64,000 nucleotides of DNA, from assembly GCA_964529715.1 (NCBI GenBank), contig CAZGXI010000026.1:1-64000 (forward strand), read 5' to 3'. The position numbers were made by a program, and so were the translations under genes. A model generated the notes under the pieces. The model made no database searches. It worked only from the letters and a program-made list of their open reading frames with translations, and was not told the DNA's origin. This DNA comes from CAZGXI01 sp964529715 (GTDB lineage Bacteria; Chloroflexota; Anaerolineae; Aggregatilineales; Ch27). Of this stretch, positions 56,701 to 64,000 are shown piece by piece. Every line of letters begins with the position of its first letter. Positions within the stretch are counted from its first letter, which is position 1.

Positions 56701-58468
56701 GGTAAAGTTCCAGAATTTCACTTTTGGTATACCGTCTGCCGATCTCGGCGGCGATGATGATCTCATCGATCTTGCGCCCGATAGACACCTCGGTGCGGCG
56801 CTCCGGCTCGATCACCAGGGCGCGCGCCAACTGCTGCGTGATCGTGCTGGTGCCTCTGGCGAATTCACCCTCCTGGACGGTTTGCAGGATGCCGCGCACA
56901 ACAGAGACCGCGTCCCAGCCAGGGTCCTGATAAAAGCGCGCATTCTCGATGGCGATAGAAGCGTGCAGCAGGAAGGGGCTGATCTCCTCCAGCGGCACGC
57001 TGATGCGTGTGCCGCCGGTCGGGTCGTTGATCTGGTTCAGCAGGTTGCCCGCTGCGTCGAAGATGCGCGTCGTCTGGAAGCGCCCGGCCAGGTCCGCCAG
57101 TTCGTTGATCTGGCGGTCGTACTGGCTGACTTTGCTGCTGTAGAACAGCACCGCGCCAACGATAGCAATCAGGGCCAGCGCCAGCGAGCCGAACACGGCG
57201 GCTACAATGGCGCGGATCAGGCAGCCCTGCATTCGACGTGCCTGGGCCTCTTGGGCGCGGATCACCAGGTCAGAGGGCGGCACGGCGGCGGCCCCGGAGT
57301 AGTCCGGCTGAGCGGGGATGCGCGCGCCCGCCGGGGTAACGGCCTGATGTGGCAGGGTCATCTCGCCGGCCTGGGCGAGCGTCGTGCGTGGGACGGTTTC
57401 GCCGCTGGCAAGTGCCGTGTCGTCGAAATGCGCGGCAGACGCGCCAACCACCGTCGCTTGCGGGTCCTCAACCGGCACCCGCCGCACGATGGGCATATTG
57501 TTCTCGTCCAGTTGAATAGTCGTTTGGCGCGTGGCCCCCGGCGTGAGCGGCTCAAAGGAAGTCGAACCGAACGGGACGGCTTCGGCCACCGGTATCACGC
57601 CCGTCTCGGTGGGGATACCCGCCTGGCGCAGGCGCGGACGCTCGGCGGGAATCCACTCGCCGCCCTGGTAGCGATACCAGGTGTTGGATTCAGTGCCGAT
57701 CATCCACCACACGCCGCGCTCGTCCAGGATCATCAGCTTGCGCAGTTCATCTTGCAGCTGTTCGTGGGTTAGTTCGCCGTTGTGGTAGCGTTCGCGCAGG
57801 TGGTTTACTTCCGCTTCCACCGTGTCGAAGCGGCTGATCAGCCGGCCCAACGGCGATGTCGCTTCGGGCGGGGGCGTGGCTTCCAGTTCCGCCAGCTTGG
57901 CCGCGGCGACGGCGGCAGGCGACTCGGCCTCGCTGGCAGGTTCGCCCGGCGTGACTCCCTCCTCGCCGGGGACAGGCGACACCGCACCCTCAAACGTGAT
58001 AAGCTCGCCCTCTCCGGCTGTCGCTGCCGCCTGGGCCTCTGCTTCCGTCTCGCCCTCGACCGGGAATTCCTCAGCGACAACGGCCTCGCCGGCCTCAGCG
58101 GGCGGCGCTTCGATGGTATCCGCCATTCCCGCCAGGATGTCCTGCGCCTGGGCGTGCGGCGGCACGCGCCAGACACCCTCCTCCTCGGCGGCAGGCTCAG
58201 CATCGACGACGGGAGCGTGCCAGCCTCCTTCTTCCTCAGGGACGGCCTCGCTAGATACCTGCTCCGTCGCACGGTCAGGAGGAGGAGACACCGCGCCGGG
58301 GACATACCAGCCTTCCGCCGGTTCGGACGCTTCTGGCTGGGGCGCTTCTGCCGCCGGGATATGCCATAGCGGCTCTTCGGGTTCAGGAGACGGCGCGTTT
58401 TGTTCCGCCGGAGAAAACCACAGGTTGTTTTCGTCGGGCGGTGGGCTGATATTCCGGTTGTCGGCCAT
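53765..58468 (-). CDS. giant class A penicillin-binding protein with long cytoplasmic and PPC extensions
   Basis: A 1567-residue protein, about twice the usual length. A 415-residue acidic, Pro-rich cytoplasmic region carries a compact segment at 217-276 (HLRERYHNGELTHEQLQDELRKL...WWMIG...WYRYQGGEW). A single membrane helix (416-445) precedes the GT51 domain: E508 in IAIENARF, GTSTITQQ 539-546 and YTKSEILELYLNEIYYG. The transpeptidase has S812-A-I-K815, SYN 870-872 and KTGT 1002-1005. After a Thr/Pro linker come two pre-peptidase C-terminal-like beta sandwiches (about 1385-1567). It polymerises and crosslinks peptidoglycan outside the membrane. In the GT51 motif, the usual ED is EN and the His before Gly is Asp-Pro. 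ATG 58468 has GGGAG. Confidence 0.92.
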   Translation of the reverse strand: MADNRNISPPPDENNLWFSPAEQNAPSPEPEEPLWHIPAAEAPQPEASEPAEGWYVPGAVSPPPDRATEQVSSEAVPEEEGGWHAPVVDAEPAAEEEGVWRVPPHAQAQDILAGMADTIEAPPAEAGEAVVAEEFPVEGETEAEAQAAATAGEGELITFEGAVSPVPGEEGVTPGEPASEAESPAAVAAAKLAELEATPPPEATSPLGRLISRFDTVEAEVNHLRERYHNGELTHEQLQDELRKLMILDERGVWWMIGTESNTWYRYQGGEWIPAERPRLRQAGIPTETGVIPVAEAVPFGSTSFEPLTPGATRQTTIQLDENNMPIVRRVPVEDPQATVVGASAAHFDDTALASGETVPRTTLAQAGEMTLPHQAVTPAGARIPAQPDYSGAAAVPPSDLVIRAQEAQARRMQGCLIRAIVAAVFGSLALALIAIVGAVLFYSSKVSQYDRQINELADLAGRFQTTRIFDAAGNLLNQINDPTGGTRISVPLEEISPFLLHASIAIENARFYQDPGWDAVSVVRGILQTVQEGEFARGTSTITQQLARALVIEPERRTEVSIGRKIDEIIIAAEIGRRYTKSEILELYLNEIYYGNLAYGAEAAARTYFGISARDLNLPQAAFLAGLVGAPATFDPVTNREAAFTRMDAIIDRMLEVGCITFEHTFTYNGITYGPNRPFCVTQDMVNAAVVQKAEVEIRTYTLPSNEAIYPHFVNYVAAQLEANYGLTDIYRAGFNVYTTIRPDIQNAAQQAVTDQLAQLQARGIGGNNASVVVMDPRNGYILAMVGSADYHNTAIDGQVNVALTPQQPGSAIKPLVYVTAFQTNPQGLYWTPATIIWDVPTCWGSYCPRNYDGTFHGPQAVRYALANSYNIPAVKAMEYVTPDRFAATAQAMGLTFPGNTPQEAGLPGAIGAFDVRLYDMVVAFGVFANNGRRVDPVAITRITDNAGREIPLPQRPAPVQVIQPEHAYLINAILSDDVARSAAFGRNSILNVPGYTTAVKTGTTNDSRDNWTIGYTPSLVVGVWHGNTDNSPMRGTSGITGAAPIWNAVMQAALRVIQPQNMEFPVPAGVVTQEICADTGTLPDDRCLNRRIEYFAAAQPPPAAGEGITRTVRVSTLTGLLANDFCPNFTTERTFLNISDAAAFEWINNTQAGQQWATERGIPLPALPVPTQACTASTTQPIFSLDWPIPNAVVQGLVEVRGRVQVFNFSRYQIEYGIGQQPQNFTTIAGPYTIQHPTSEPLGVWDVSQYPDGYYTLRLSVFTNDGGYAVIDNVVVVDNPIATATFLPPTLTPTTPPIVVTLTPTPLVVTLTPTPTPMVTALPPYLPGTEITVSYGSIAIGTVNSAQLATYYRFDGQAGQVIRIAVTTTSGNLDGLVYLMDVSGQIISADDDSGGDRNPLLQVQLPFTGPYLIAVTRYDIGAGNTEGQYQMMLTLADGGGGPASETLTTLLGAREPTQDILVQYGMEKGGTISGAQPVVYYQFEGQTGDIVEIAMTAISGDLDTVLLLADLNGVILAQDDDGGEGTNSLLQFTLPQTGRYIIAATRFNYVGGVSTGDFRLTINRR

Positions 58469-58676
58469 CGCGCGATCACTCCCTATCGCCGGGCAGCGGC
58501 ACGGTTCAAAGATCGTTTGGTTTGTGTTACCCAATTATACACCAGCGGCAGCAGGGCGATAGTCGGGGCGCTGCACGCGCCGAGCAAGTGCCCCGCTTGC
58601 CCCGACCAGACGGGATCGGTGTGCAGGCGTGTGAGAAACAGCGTGGGGGTTCCTGCAACGCGCCTACGCTGCGTTT

Positions 58677-60617
58677 TCAGCACCCGGCCACCGGCAGATC
58701 GTCCGCTTCCAAGATCAACACATAGCCGGGCGAGAGGTCCACGTGCAGGCTCAGGTCGTGGCTAACCGGCAGCGCGTCTGCCGTACCCCACAAGCCCTGC
58801 GCCCGGTACTCCCGCCCGCTGATCATGGCCCGCCCGCTCTGGTTACTGGTCATGTCGGTGTTGGCGATGAAGGTGAGGGACTGGTGTTCGTTACACCGGG
58901 TAAAGACCAGGATATGGGGGTTATCCGACCAGCCAATATACCAGGTGGTGGGGTCATTGGTGGCCAGCAAGTCTTCGTACTGGCGCCGCAGCGCCAGGGC
59001 ATAGGTGATGCCTTCGACCAAGTTATCCCGATGCGTCCAGTTGAAGGCCCATTCACTGAAGAGCGGCAACTTTTCCGCCGGATAACGGGCCAGCATGTCT
59101 GGTGTAAAGTTCAGGCCGGTGTTGATCGGCTGGGTTTCGCGCAGCTCGAAGCCGTTATGGATGTAGGGGATGCCCGGCCCGGCGATGCATAGCGGCAACG
59201 TGTAATAGGGATAGGCACGCTGGCCGTTGGCCTGGGTCGCGGCGCGGGGGGTGTTGTGATTTTCTGCCGTCGCAAAGAATGGCACCGGGACGGCCTCGTG
59301 GGCCAGCCGGTTGAGAAAGGCGCGCAGCCGTTCTGGGACGTGCAGGTCGAACAGGAAGTAGCCCACCGCTGCGTTGTAACCTTCCAGGCGGCTCTGCGCG
59401 GCAATGTTGAAGTTCTCCTCCCAAAAGGCGAAATCCGGGTCGATGCGGCGTGCCTCGGCCACCATGCGCTGCTTGAGCGGCATGGGCAGCGCGTGGCCCA
59501 TGTCGATCATCACACCATCGATGCCGAAGTGCTGCTGGTAGTGCGGAATAACGCCCACCAGCGCGTCCCACAGCGGCAGGTTGGCATTTTCGGGCCGGGC
59601 CAGCCGCTCGTCGTACATGCGGATGGTGTTGTAGGCCATGTAGTTGAAATCGGGATGGTCGTACATCCGCAGGAAGGTGACATCTGTCCAGGGCGGCTGC
59701 GGGTCGTCGGGCGGAAAATCGGAGAAGGCGCCCGGCACACGGACGCGCGTCCCATCGTCCAACACGGCAAACCAGCGCCCGTTTTCCTGAAACACCTGCT
59801 CGCTGCGCGGCGGCGCGGTGTAGAGGGCGCGGTAGGTTGGCGATGGTGCAGGCAGGTCGCGCAAATGACCCGTTCCTACCCGCTCCCGGATCGTTTGCAG
59901 CGCGCCGTCGTCGAAGATGGGCGCACCGAAGGCCCGCTCATCGCGGGAGCCAGGCGCGCGGTCTGGCACATCGGCCCGAATCCAATAGAACCATTCCGGG
60001 TGCTCCCCGATCCAGTCGGAATCACGGGCGCCGGTGCGCAGCACGAACTCCATCACCACCCGTAGGCCCAGACGGTGTGCCGCTTCTACGAACGCGGCAA
60101 ACAGCTCATCTGCACAGAGGCCGAGTGCCGGTTCGGCCAGGTTCTCGTCCAACTGGTAAGGGTTACGGATGGCATAGGGCGAGCCGAGCGTGCCTTTTTT
60201 GCCGTCTTGCCCGACGGCGGTGATCGGCAGCAGGTGCACGGTGTTGAAGCCCATACGTTGGAGGTAGGGCAGCAAGGCGGTGGCCTTGAGCAGCGTACCC
60301 GTTTCGCGCCAGCCGTCGGGGCGCGGGGTTGTGCGCACGATCCGGTCGCTGTCGTGATCAAAGGCGGTCATCACGCGCGGGAACAGGTTATATACCAGCG
60401 CGCGGCAGGTCCACTCGCCGCCGGGTTCCCCCCGGACCAAGGGGCTCGGCCTGGTTGCCAGGATGCCTTCCAGTTGTTCGCGGTAGTACACATAGGGGTT
60501 AACCGCCTGCGTGGTGGTGGACCTGGGATCGGTCCACAGGCTGGGCACCAGATAGGGCATGGAGGGATCGCGGTAGCGTTTGCGCAGGGCGTCGATGACT
60601 TTCTCGAGGGCCGACAT
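58677..60617 (-). CDS. GH13 (alpha-amylase superfamily) protein with altered catalytic motifs
   Basis: A 646-residue GH13 barrel protein. Region II reads GIDGVMIDMGHA (D372 in the nucleophile place; Met instead of the usual Arg two residues earlier). Region III is FAFWEENF (E400 or E401, acid/base). Region IV is TAENHNTP, with N455 where the transition-state Asp normally sits. Region I is EFVLRTG rather than DxxxNH, and GEHPEWFYW resembles the GlgE (GH13_3) neighbourhood. It may act on alpha-glucan with unusual chemistry or bind without hydrolysis. No signal peptide. Next to it are the PBP and LCP genes on the same strand. Confidence 0.8.
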   Translation of the reverse strand: MSALEKVIDALRKRYRDPSMPYLVPSLWTDPRSTTTQAVNPYVYYREQLEGILATRPSPLVRGEPGGEWTCRALVYNLFPRVMTAFDHDSDRIVRTTPRPDGWRETGTLLKATALLPYLQRMGFNTVHLLPITAVGQDGKKGTLGSPYAIRNPYQLDENLAEPALGLCADELFAAFVEAAHRLGLRVVMEFVLRTGARDSDWIGEHPEWFYWIRADVPDRAPGSRDERAFGAPIFDDGALQTIRERVGTGHLRDLPAPSPTYRALYTAPPRSEQVFQENGRWFAVLDDGTRVRVPGAFSDFPPDDPQPPWTDVTFLRMYDHPDFNYMAYNTIRMYDERLARPENANLPLWDALVGVIPHYQQHFGIDGVMIDMGHALPMPLKQRMVAEARRIDPDFAFWEENFNIAAQSRLEGYNAAVGYFLFDLHVPERLRAFLNRLAHEAVPVPFFATAENHNTPRAATQANGQRAYPYYTLPLCIAGPGIPYIHNGFELRETQPINTGLNFTPDMLARYPAEKLPLFSEWAFNWTHRDNLVEGITYALALRRQYEDLLATNDPTTWYIGWSDNPHILVFTRCNEHQSLTFIANTDMTSNQSGRAMISGREYRAQGLWGTADALPVSHDLSLHVDLSPGYVLILEADDLPVAGC

Positions 60618-60733
60618 GGGCGAGGGCTACACTCCTACAAGCCTGGGCGCATCTGCCGACAGGGAAATCTCCCCTGCCGGATGGTTCAGGGTTGAGAGAG
60701 TATGCCGCGTCTGAGCAGGGAAATCAACAGGGG

Positions 60734-62068
60734 TTACTGGTAATAATTCGGCCCGAAGACCTGCACCATTAACTGCCCGATATTCCAGCGGTCAGGGATG
60801 AGCACCGACGAACCGCTCGGCGTGGTATAAAACGAGGTGTAATCCGTGTCGATGATGCCGGTGTGGATGTTCTCGTCGGGAATGTCTTTGGCGTACCAGA
60901 CCAGCGTCAGCAGTTGATCGAGCGTGAGGCCGGTCTGCACGCCATTCTGAATCTGCGCCCACAGCGTCGGCGCGTTGACGGCCAGTTGCGGCAACATGTC
61001 GAAGCTCAAGACGCGGTCGCGCACGGCGTAAAGGACCTGCTGCTGCCGCTCGATGCGGTCGAAGTCGTTGGACGAATGGCGCGAACGGGCGTATTTGAGC
61101 GCGGTCGCGCCGTCGAGGTGCTGCCAGCCGGCAGGCAGGTAAAACGGGTCGTAGCCGTAATTCATGTCCGGGTACAGCGGGTCGTTGATGGGATAAGGCA
61201 CGTTCACGTCGATGCCGCCGATGAGGTCGATCAGAGTGACAAAGGTGCTGAAGTCCACCAGCAGGTAATCGTTGACGCGAATGCCCAGGTTGTACTGCAC
61301 GGTCTGCATGGCAAGCTGTACACCGTAGCCCGGCTGAAGCAGCTCGCCCAGCACCACCGCCGAGTTCACGCGCTGGAACTCGCGGTAGCCGGGAATTTCC
61401 ACATACAGGTCGCGTGGAATGCTCAGGATGCCGATACTGTCTGTGTCGGGGTCTAGGCTGACCAGCATCATGGTATCGGTACGGAAGGACGAACCGGTTT
61501 CGCCGGGGCGGCGGTCCCAGCCCATCACCAGAATGGTGAAGCGTTCCTCGCCGTTCCAAGGCTGAATGGATAGGCCGATGCCGCTGCCTGCCGCCGGGGG
61601 TTGTGGCGTTTGCGCCACCGCCTGTCCCACATCGGTCGGCAGTTGCAGGTTCGGGACGATGGTCGGCACGGCCACCACTGCCGTCGCATAGGCCGAGGCC
61701 ATCTGCGCGCCGCTGGCAACCTCCCCCCGTCCGCCGCCGCGCAGCAGCAGAAACACGCTCAGGCTGATCACCAGGGTCACGCCGAGCAAGGCCAGCGCCA
61801 CGATCACCCAGGCCCAGCCACCGCTGCTCCGGCGTTGGGAACGGCGGCGGCGTTCGCGCTCGCGGGCCGGGCTGGCGAACGACGCGGCGTATGGATCGAG
61901 GTAAGCCGGCCTCGCGGCATAGGCGCCGTCGCTTCGGCCCGTCGGGATGGTCGGTGGTGTCGCTGTCCGCTGGGGAGAAAGGGAATCAGGCTCCTCGTCC
62001 GGTGGCAGGGCCGGCAGGTGTGGCATGGTAGGTTCAGAGTCAGAGCGGAATGAAAACCGTTCGGCCAT
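60734..62068 (-). CDS. LytR-CpsA-Psr (LCP) family cell-wall glycopolymer ligase
   Basis: A 444-residue protein. A Pro-rich cytoplasmic segment (1-85) is followed by one membrane helix (about 86-112) and the LCP domain: FTILVMGWDRRPGE, FRTDTMMLVSLDPD, IGILSIPRDLYVEIPG, VDYL-type LVDFSTFVTLIDLIGGIDVNVP, LDGATALKYARSRHSSNDFDRIERQQQVL. LCP proteins transfer lipid-linked glycopolymers onto peptidoglycan or proteins. Start 62068 has GGGAGA upstream. It should act with the sugar transferase products made elsewhere in the genome, and sits near a PBP. It is divergent from the LipM-like gene. Confidence 0.92.
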   Translation of the reverse strand: MAERFSFRSDSEPTMPHLPALPPDEEPDSLSPQRTATPPTIPTGRSDGAYAARPAYLDPYAASFASPARERERRRRSQRRSSGGWAWVIVALALLGVTLVISLSVFLLLRGGGRGEVASGAQMASAYATAVVAVPTIVPNLQLPTDVGQAVAQTPQPPAAGSGIGLSIQPWNGEERFTILVMGWDRRPGETGSSFRTDTMMLVSLDPDTDSIGILSIPRDLYVEIPGYREFQRVNSAVVLGELLQPGYGVQLAMQTVQYNLGIRVNDYLLVDFSTFVTLIDLIGGIDVNVPYPINDPLYPDMNYGYDPFYLPAGWQHLDGATALKYARSRHSSNDFDRIERQQQVLYAVRDRVLSFDMLPQLAVNAPTLWAQIQNGVQTGLTLDQLLTLVWYAKDIPDENIHTGIIDTDYTSFYTTPSGSSVLIPDRWNIGQLMVQVFGPNYYQ

Positions 62069-62100
62069 AAGGTGTTGATCTCCCGATAACAAGCGCCCTT

Positions 62101-62151
62101 ATTGTACACCCGTCCTGGCCCCGTCCAAAAGCGCGTCCGGCGCGATACAAT
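62101..62151. promoter_or_regulatory. divergent promoter region between LCP and LipM-like genes
   Basis: TACAAT occurs on the minus strand at 62106-62101 (33 bases before the LCP start) and on the plus strand at 62146-62151 (45 bases before the LipM-like start). Neither has a clear -35. Confidence 0.35.
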
Positions 62152-62195
62152 GGAGCCTACCTGATTGGCAACGGCAACCGAGGAAAAACACCCTG

Positions 62196-63020
62196 ATGTC
62201 TGCTTCTTCTGACCACTGGCGGCTGTTACGCACACCCGCCGCCGACGGCGCTTACAACATGGCGCTCGATCAGGCCATTTTAGAGCAGGTCGGCGCGGGC
62301 AACCTGCCGCCAACCCTCCGTTTTTTTGCCTGGCAACCGGCCTGCCTGTCGCTGGGACAGGCTCAATCCGGCGCAGACGTCGATCTGGAACGGCTGCGCG
62401 CGCGCGGCTGGCAGATCGTGCGCCGCATCACCGGCGGGCGGGCCATCTTGCACACCGACGAGATCACCTACAGCGTGGCCCTGCCGCTGCATCACCCGCT
62501 GGCGCAGGGCGACGTCGTCAGCAGCTACCGTCGCCTAAGCACGGCGCTGCTGGCAGGGGTCGAAGCCCTGGGTTTTCGGGCGCAGGCCGACCAACGCGCT
62601 CAGGCCATCGCCAACAGCAAAGGCCCGGTGTGCTTTGAGACGCCGTCCGATTACGAGATTACCGCCAATGGGCGCAAGCTGATCGGCAGCGCGCAGGTGC
62701 GGCGGGGGAATGCCTTGCTTCAACACGGCAGCTTACCCCTGCATGGCGACATCGCCCGCATCTGCGACGCGCTGACTTTTCCCGACGACGAGACGCGCGA
62801 ACAGACAAAGGTCCGTGTGCGGGCGCGCGCCGCAACCCTGGCCGACGTGTTGGGGCGAGTTGTTTCCTGGGAAGCAGCCGCAGACGCCCTGGCAGGGGCC
62901 TTCGCCGTGACGTTTGGGCTGATACTCTCGCCAGAAACTCCCTCCCCAGCAGAACAGGCCCGCGCGGAAGAGCTGCGCCGCGATGTCTACGCCGCCGACT
63001 CGTGGACCTTTCGGCTGTAA
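62196..63020 (+). CDS. LipM-like octanoyltransferase/lipoate-protein ligase family
   Basis: A 274-residue BPL_LplA_LipB-fold protein: PAADGAYNMALDQAIL, LRFFAWQPACLSLGQAQ, IVRRITGGRAILHTDEITYSVALP, then VCFETPSDYEITANGRKLIGSAQVRR and LLQHGSLPL. The Cys in VCFETPS aligns with the catalytic Cys of LipM-type octanoyltransferases (CFDAPS); LplA ligases lack it. The product would carry octanoyl groups from ACP to a lipoyl domain, the first step of lipoate synthesis. The initial strands also match LplA, so ligase activity is not excluded. No lipA or lipoyl-dehydrogenase complex gene is adjacent. Confidence 0.85.
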   Translation: MSASSDHWRLLRTPAADGAYNMALDQAILEQVGAGNLPPTLRFFAWQPACLSLGQAQSGADVDLERLRARGWQIVRRITGGRAILHTDEITYSVALPLHHPLAQGDVVSSYRRLSTALLAGVEALGFRAQADQRAQAIANSKGPVCFETPSDYEITANGRKLIGSAQVRRGNALLQHGSLPLHGDIARICDALTFPDDETREQTKVRVRARAATLADVLGRVVSWEAAADALAGAFAVTFGLILSPETPSPAEQARAEELRRDVYAADSWTFRL

Positions 63021-63156
63021 TCTGCATCCGTCAAGCGCCTGCTGGTGAGGTTACACGCGGCAGTATTCGACATTTATCACTACCGACACGAGTTTATTGG
63101 CGGCAGTATATATTCTACTTTCCGAATATACTTTGCACATGCTAAGGAAAAGACCT

Positions 63157-63978
63157 ATGAACTTCATTCTCGGCGAAAAAACGTATGCCCTAATCGGGGT
63201 AGGCCGCATTGGGCGTATCCTACTGCAACAGCTATGCAAGGCCAATGTCTCCGCAGACCACATTACCGTCTGCGATGCCGACTCTGATCAGGCACAGGCG
63301 GCAGTGGCTGCATACCAGGTATCGTCCGCTGCGCTAACCGATTCGGCAATCTGCGACGCAGATGTGATCTTGTTCGCGCCTACCGTTAAACGAGTGCCCG
63401 ACGTACTCCAAACACTGTCCCCCCACTTACACGCAGGTCAGATAGTGATCTCTTTTGCTGCCGCCAATCCGTTACCCTGGCTGGAAGCCCTGGTCCCGCC
63501 CGGTGTGATCGTCGTTCGTGTCATGCCGAATGTGCCGTCGCTGGTAGGGCAGGGTATGAACCCGGTCGCCTATGGCGCGTCTGCCACCCCAGAGGCACGA
63601 GCAATCACCGAGGGCCTTTTGGACCTGCTCGGGAAGTTCGTGGTCGTTCGGGATGATCAGATGAACTGGTGTGTGGGGTTGTCCGGGGCAGCAATGCGTT
63701 CTTTGTTGCCTGTACTGGAAGGGATGATCCAGGCCGGGATTGAAGCCGGGCTTTCGCCAGAAGACGCGCGCCTGGTGGCAGGGCAGGTCATGGCCGGAAC
63801 CGGCGCACTGGCTTTGGAAACCGATCTGTCCATCGCCCAACTCAAGGACCTGACTCCCATGCAAACTGTTGATGAAACCGCCGTTGCGCAGGTGTTCTTA
63901 GAAGCAGCGCGCGGCGCAAAAGCAAAAATCGACGCCATGCAGCAGACAATCTGGGAAGGGCGGCCTCAGGCGGTGTAA
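63157..63978 (+). CDS. pyrroline-5-carboxylate reductase-like protein
   Basis: A 273-residue ProC/F420-NADP-type Rossmann protein: YALIGVGRIGRILLQQL (about 9-25), DADVILFAPTVKRVPDVLQTLSPHL, VISFAAANPLPWLEALVPPGVIVVRVMPNVPSLVGQGM and the C-terminal GLSGAAMRSLLPVLEGMIQAGIEAGLSPEDARLVAGQVMAGTGAL. The RVMPNxP and SGSGPAY-like SGAAMRS places match P5C reductase, but GSGPAY is degraded, so the substrate may differ. ATG 63157 has AAGGAAAA upstream. A typical P5CR also needs a conserved dimer helix, which is present. No proA or proB is near. Confidence 0.8.
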   Translation: MNFILGEKTYALIGVGRIGRILLQQLCKANVSADHITVCDADSDQAQAAVAAYQVSSAALTDSAICDADVILFAPTVKRVPDVLQTLSPHLHAGQIVISFAAANPLPWLEALVPPGVIVVRVMPNVPSLVGQGMNPVAYGASATPEARAITEGLLDLLGKFVVVRDDQMNWCVGLSGAAMRSLLPVLEGMIQAGIEAGLSPEDARLVAGQVMAGTGALALETDLSIAQLKDLTPMQTVDETAVAQVFLEAARGAKAKIDAMQQTIWEGRPQAV

Positions 63979-64000
63979 AGTCGATCATCGCGGTAGCAGC

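Overview
The window is high-GC, almost fully coding chromosomal DNA from an apparently monoderm-like, heterotrophic bacterium. Several traits together suggest Chloroflexota, probably an Anaerolineae-type lineage: lipoproteins with long Thr/Pro linkers after the lipobox, a paired M16B protease operon, recX followed by the RNase Y gene, GAF/PAS sensor kinases, a LytR-CpsA-Psr protein, and many small palindromic intergenic repeats. No rRNA, recA or other marker gene is present, so the assignment is an inference. I see no prophage, transposase or CRISPR array.

Layout. 1-3.1 kb: the start of an SH3-like protein running off the left edge, then a minus-strand polysaccharide block (acyltransferase, Gfo/Idh/MocA oxidoreductase, sugar-phosphate transferase) behind a 550-base AT-rich leader. 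3.6-11.5 kb (minus): a Nudix-like/CapK adenylating fusion, a degenerate M24 protein, an SDR, and one polypeptide holding a complete two-component pathway. 11.8-18.6 kb (plus): a TolB-like lipoprotein, a structured leader or RNA, recX, rny and rhaB. 18.6-24.5 kb: a lipoprotein gene bracketed by inverted copies of a roughly 180-base palindromic repeat, a methyltransferase-Mrr nuclease fusion, sixA and a His-rich membrane protein. 24.5-28.7 kb: an MFS exporter, tRNA-Val(CAC), a NarL-type sensor kinase and a small orphan.

28.7-36.8 kb (plus) is the most distinctive part. A Tat-exported DUF362 protein and a GNAT enzyme are followed by three different exported c-type haem proteins: a multihaem protein with a carboxypeptidase-regulatory-like domain, a YVTN beta-propeller dihaem protein, and an FG-GAP/integrin-like propeller ending in a monohaem cytochrome. 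Haem sites in two of them are non-canonical, and a palindromic intergenic repeat encodes the signal-peptide core of the second. This is my best candidate for an undescribed extracytoplasmic redox system.

37-53.7 kb (mostly minus): two tandem paralogous orphans, an NDUFA9-like SDR, a GH3 glycosidase, a SerA-like dehydrogenase, a flavodoxin, a DUF6544 protein, the M16B pair, UDP-glucose dehydrogenase, a SagB-type oxidoreductase, an FAD oxidoreductase, a flippase-like membrane protein, a SWIM mini-protein and a DUF554 protein. 53.7-64 kb: a very large class A penicillin-binding protein, a GH13 protein with altered active-site motifs, a LytR-CpsA-Psr protein, a LipM-like octanoyltransferase and a ProC-like reductase.

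Functional links are mostly inferred. The sugar transferase, Gfo/Idh enzyme, acyltransferase, UDP-glucose dehydrogenase, LCP protein and PBP all point to envelope and capsule building. The cytochromes, DUF362 protein and flavodoxin point to electron transfer. Gene starts were chosen from Shine-Dalgarno matches and family alignment from memory; no database search was run.
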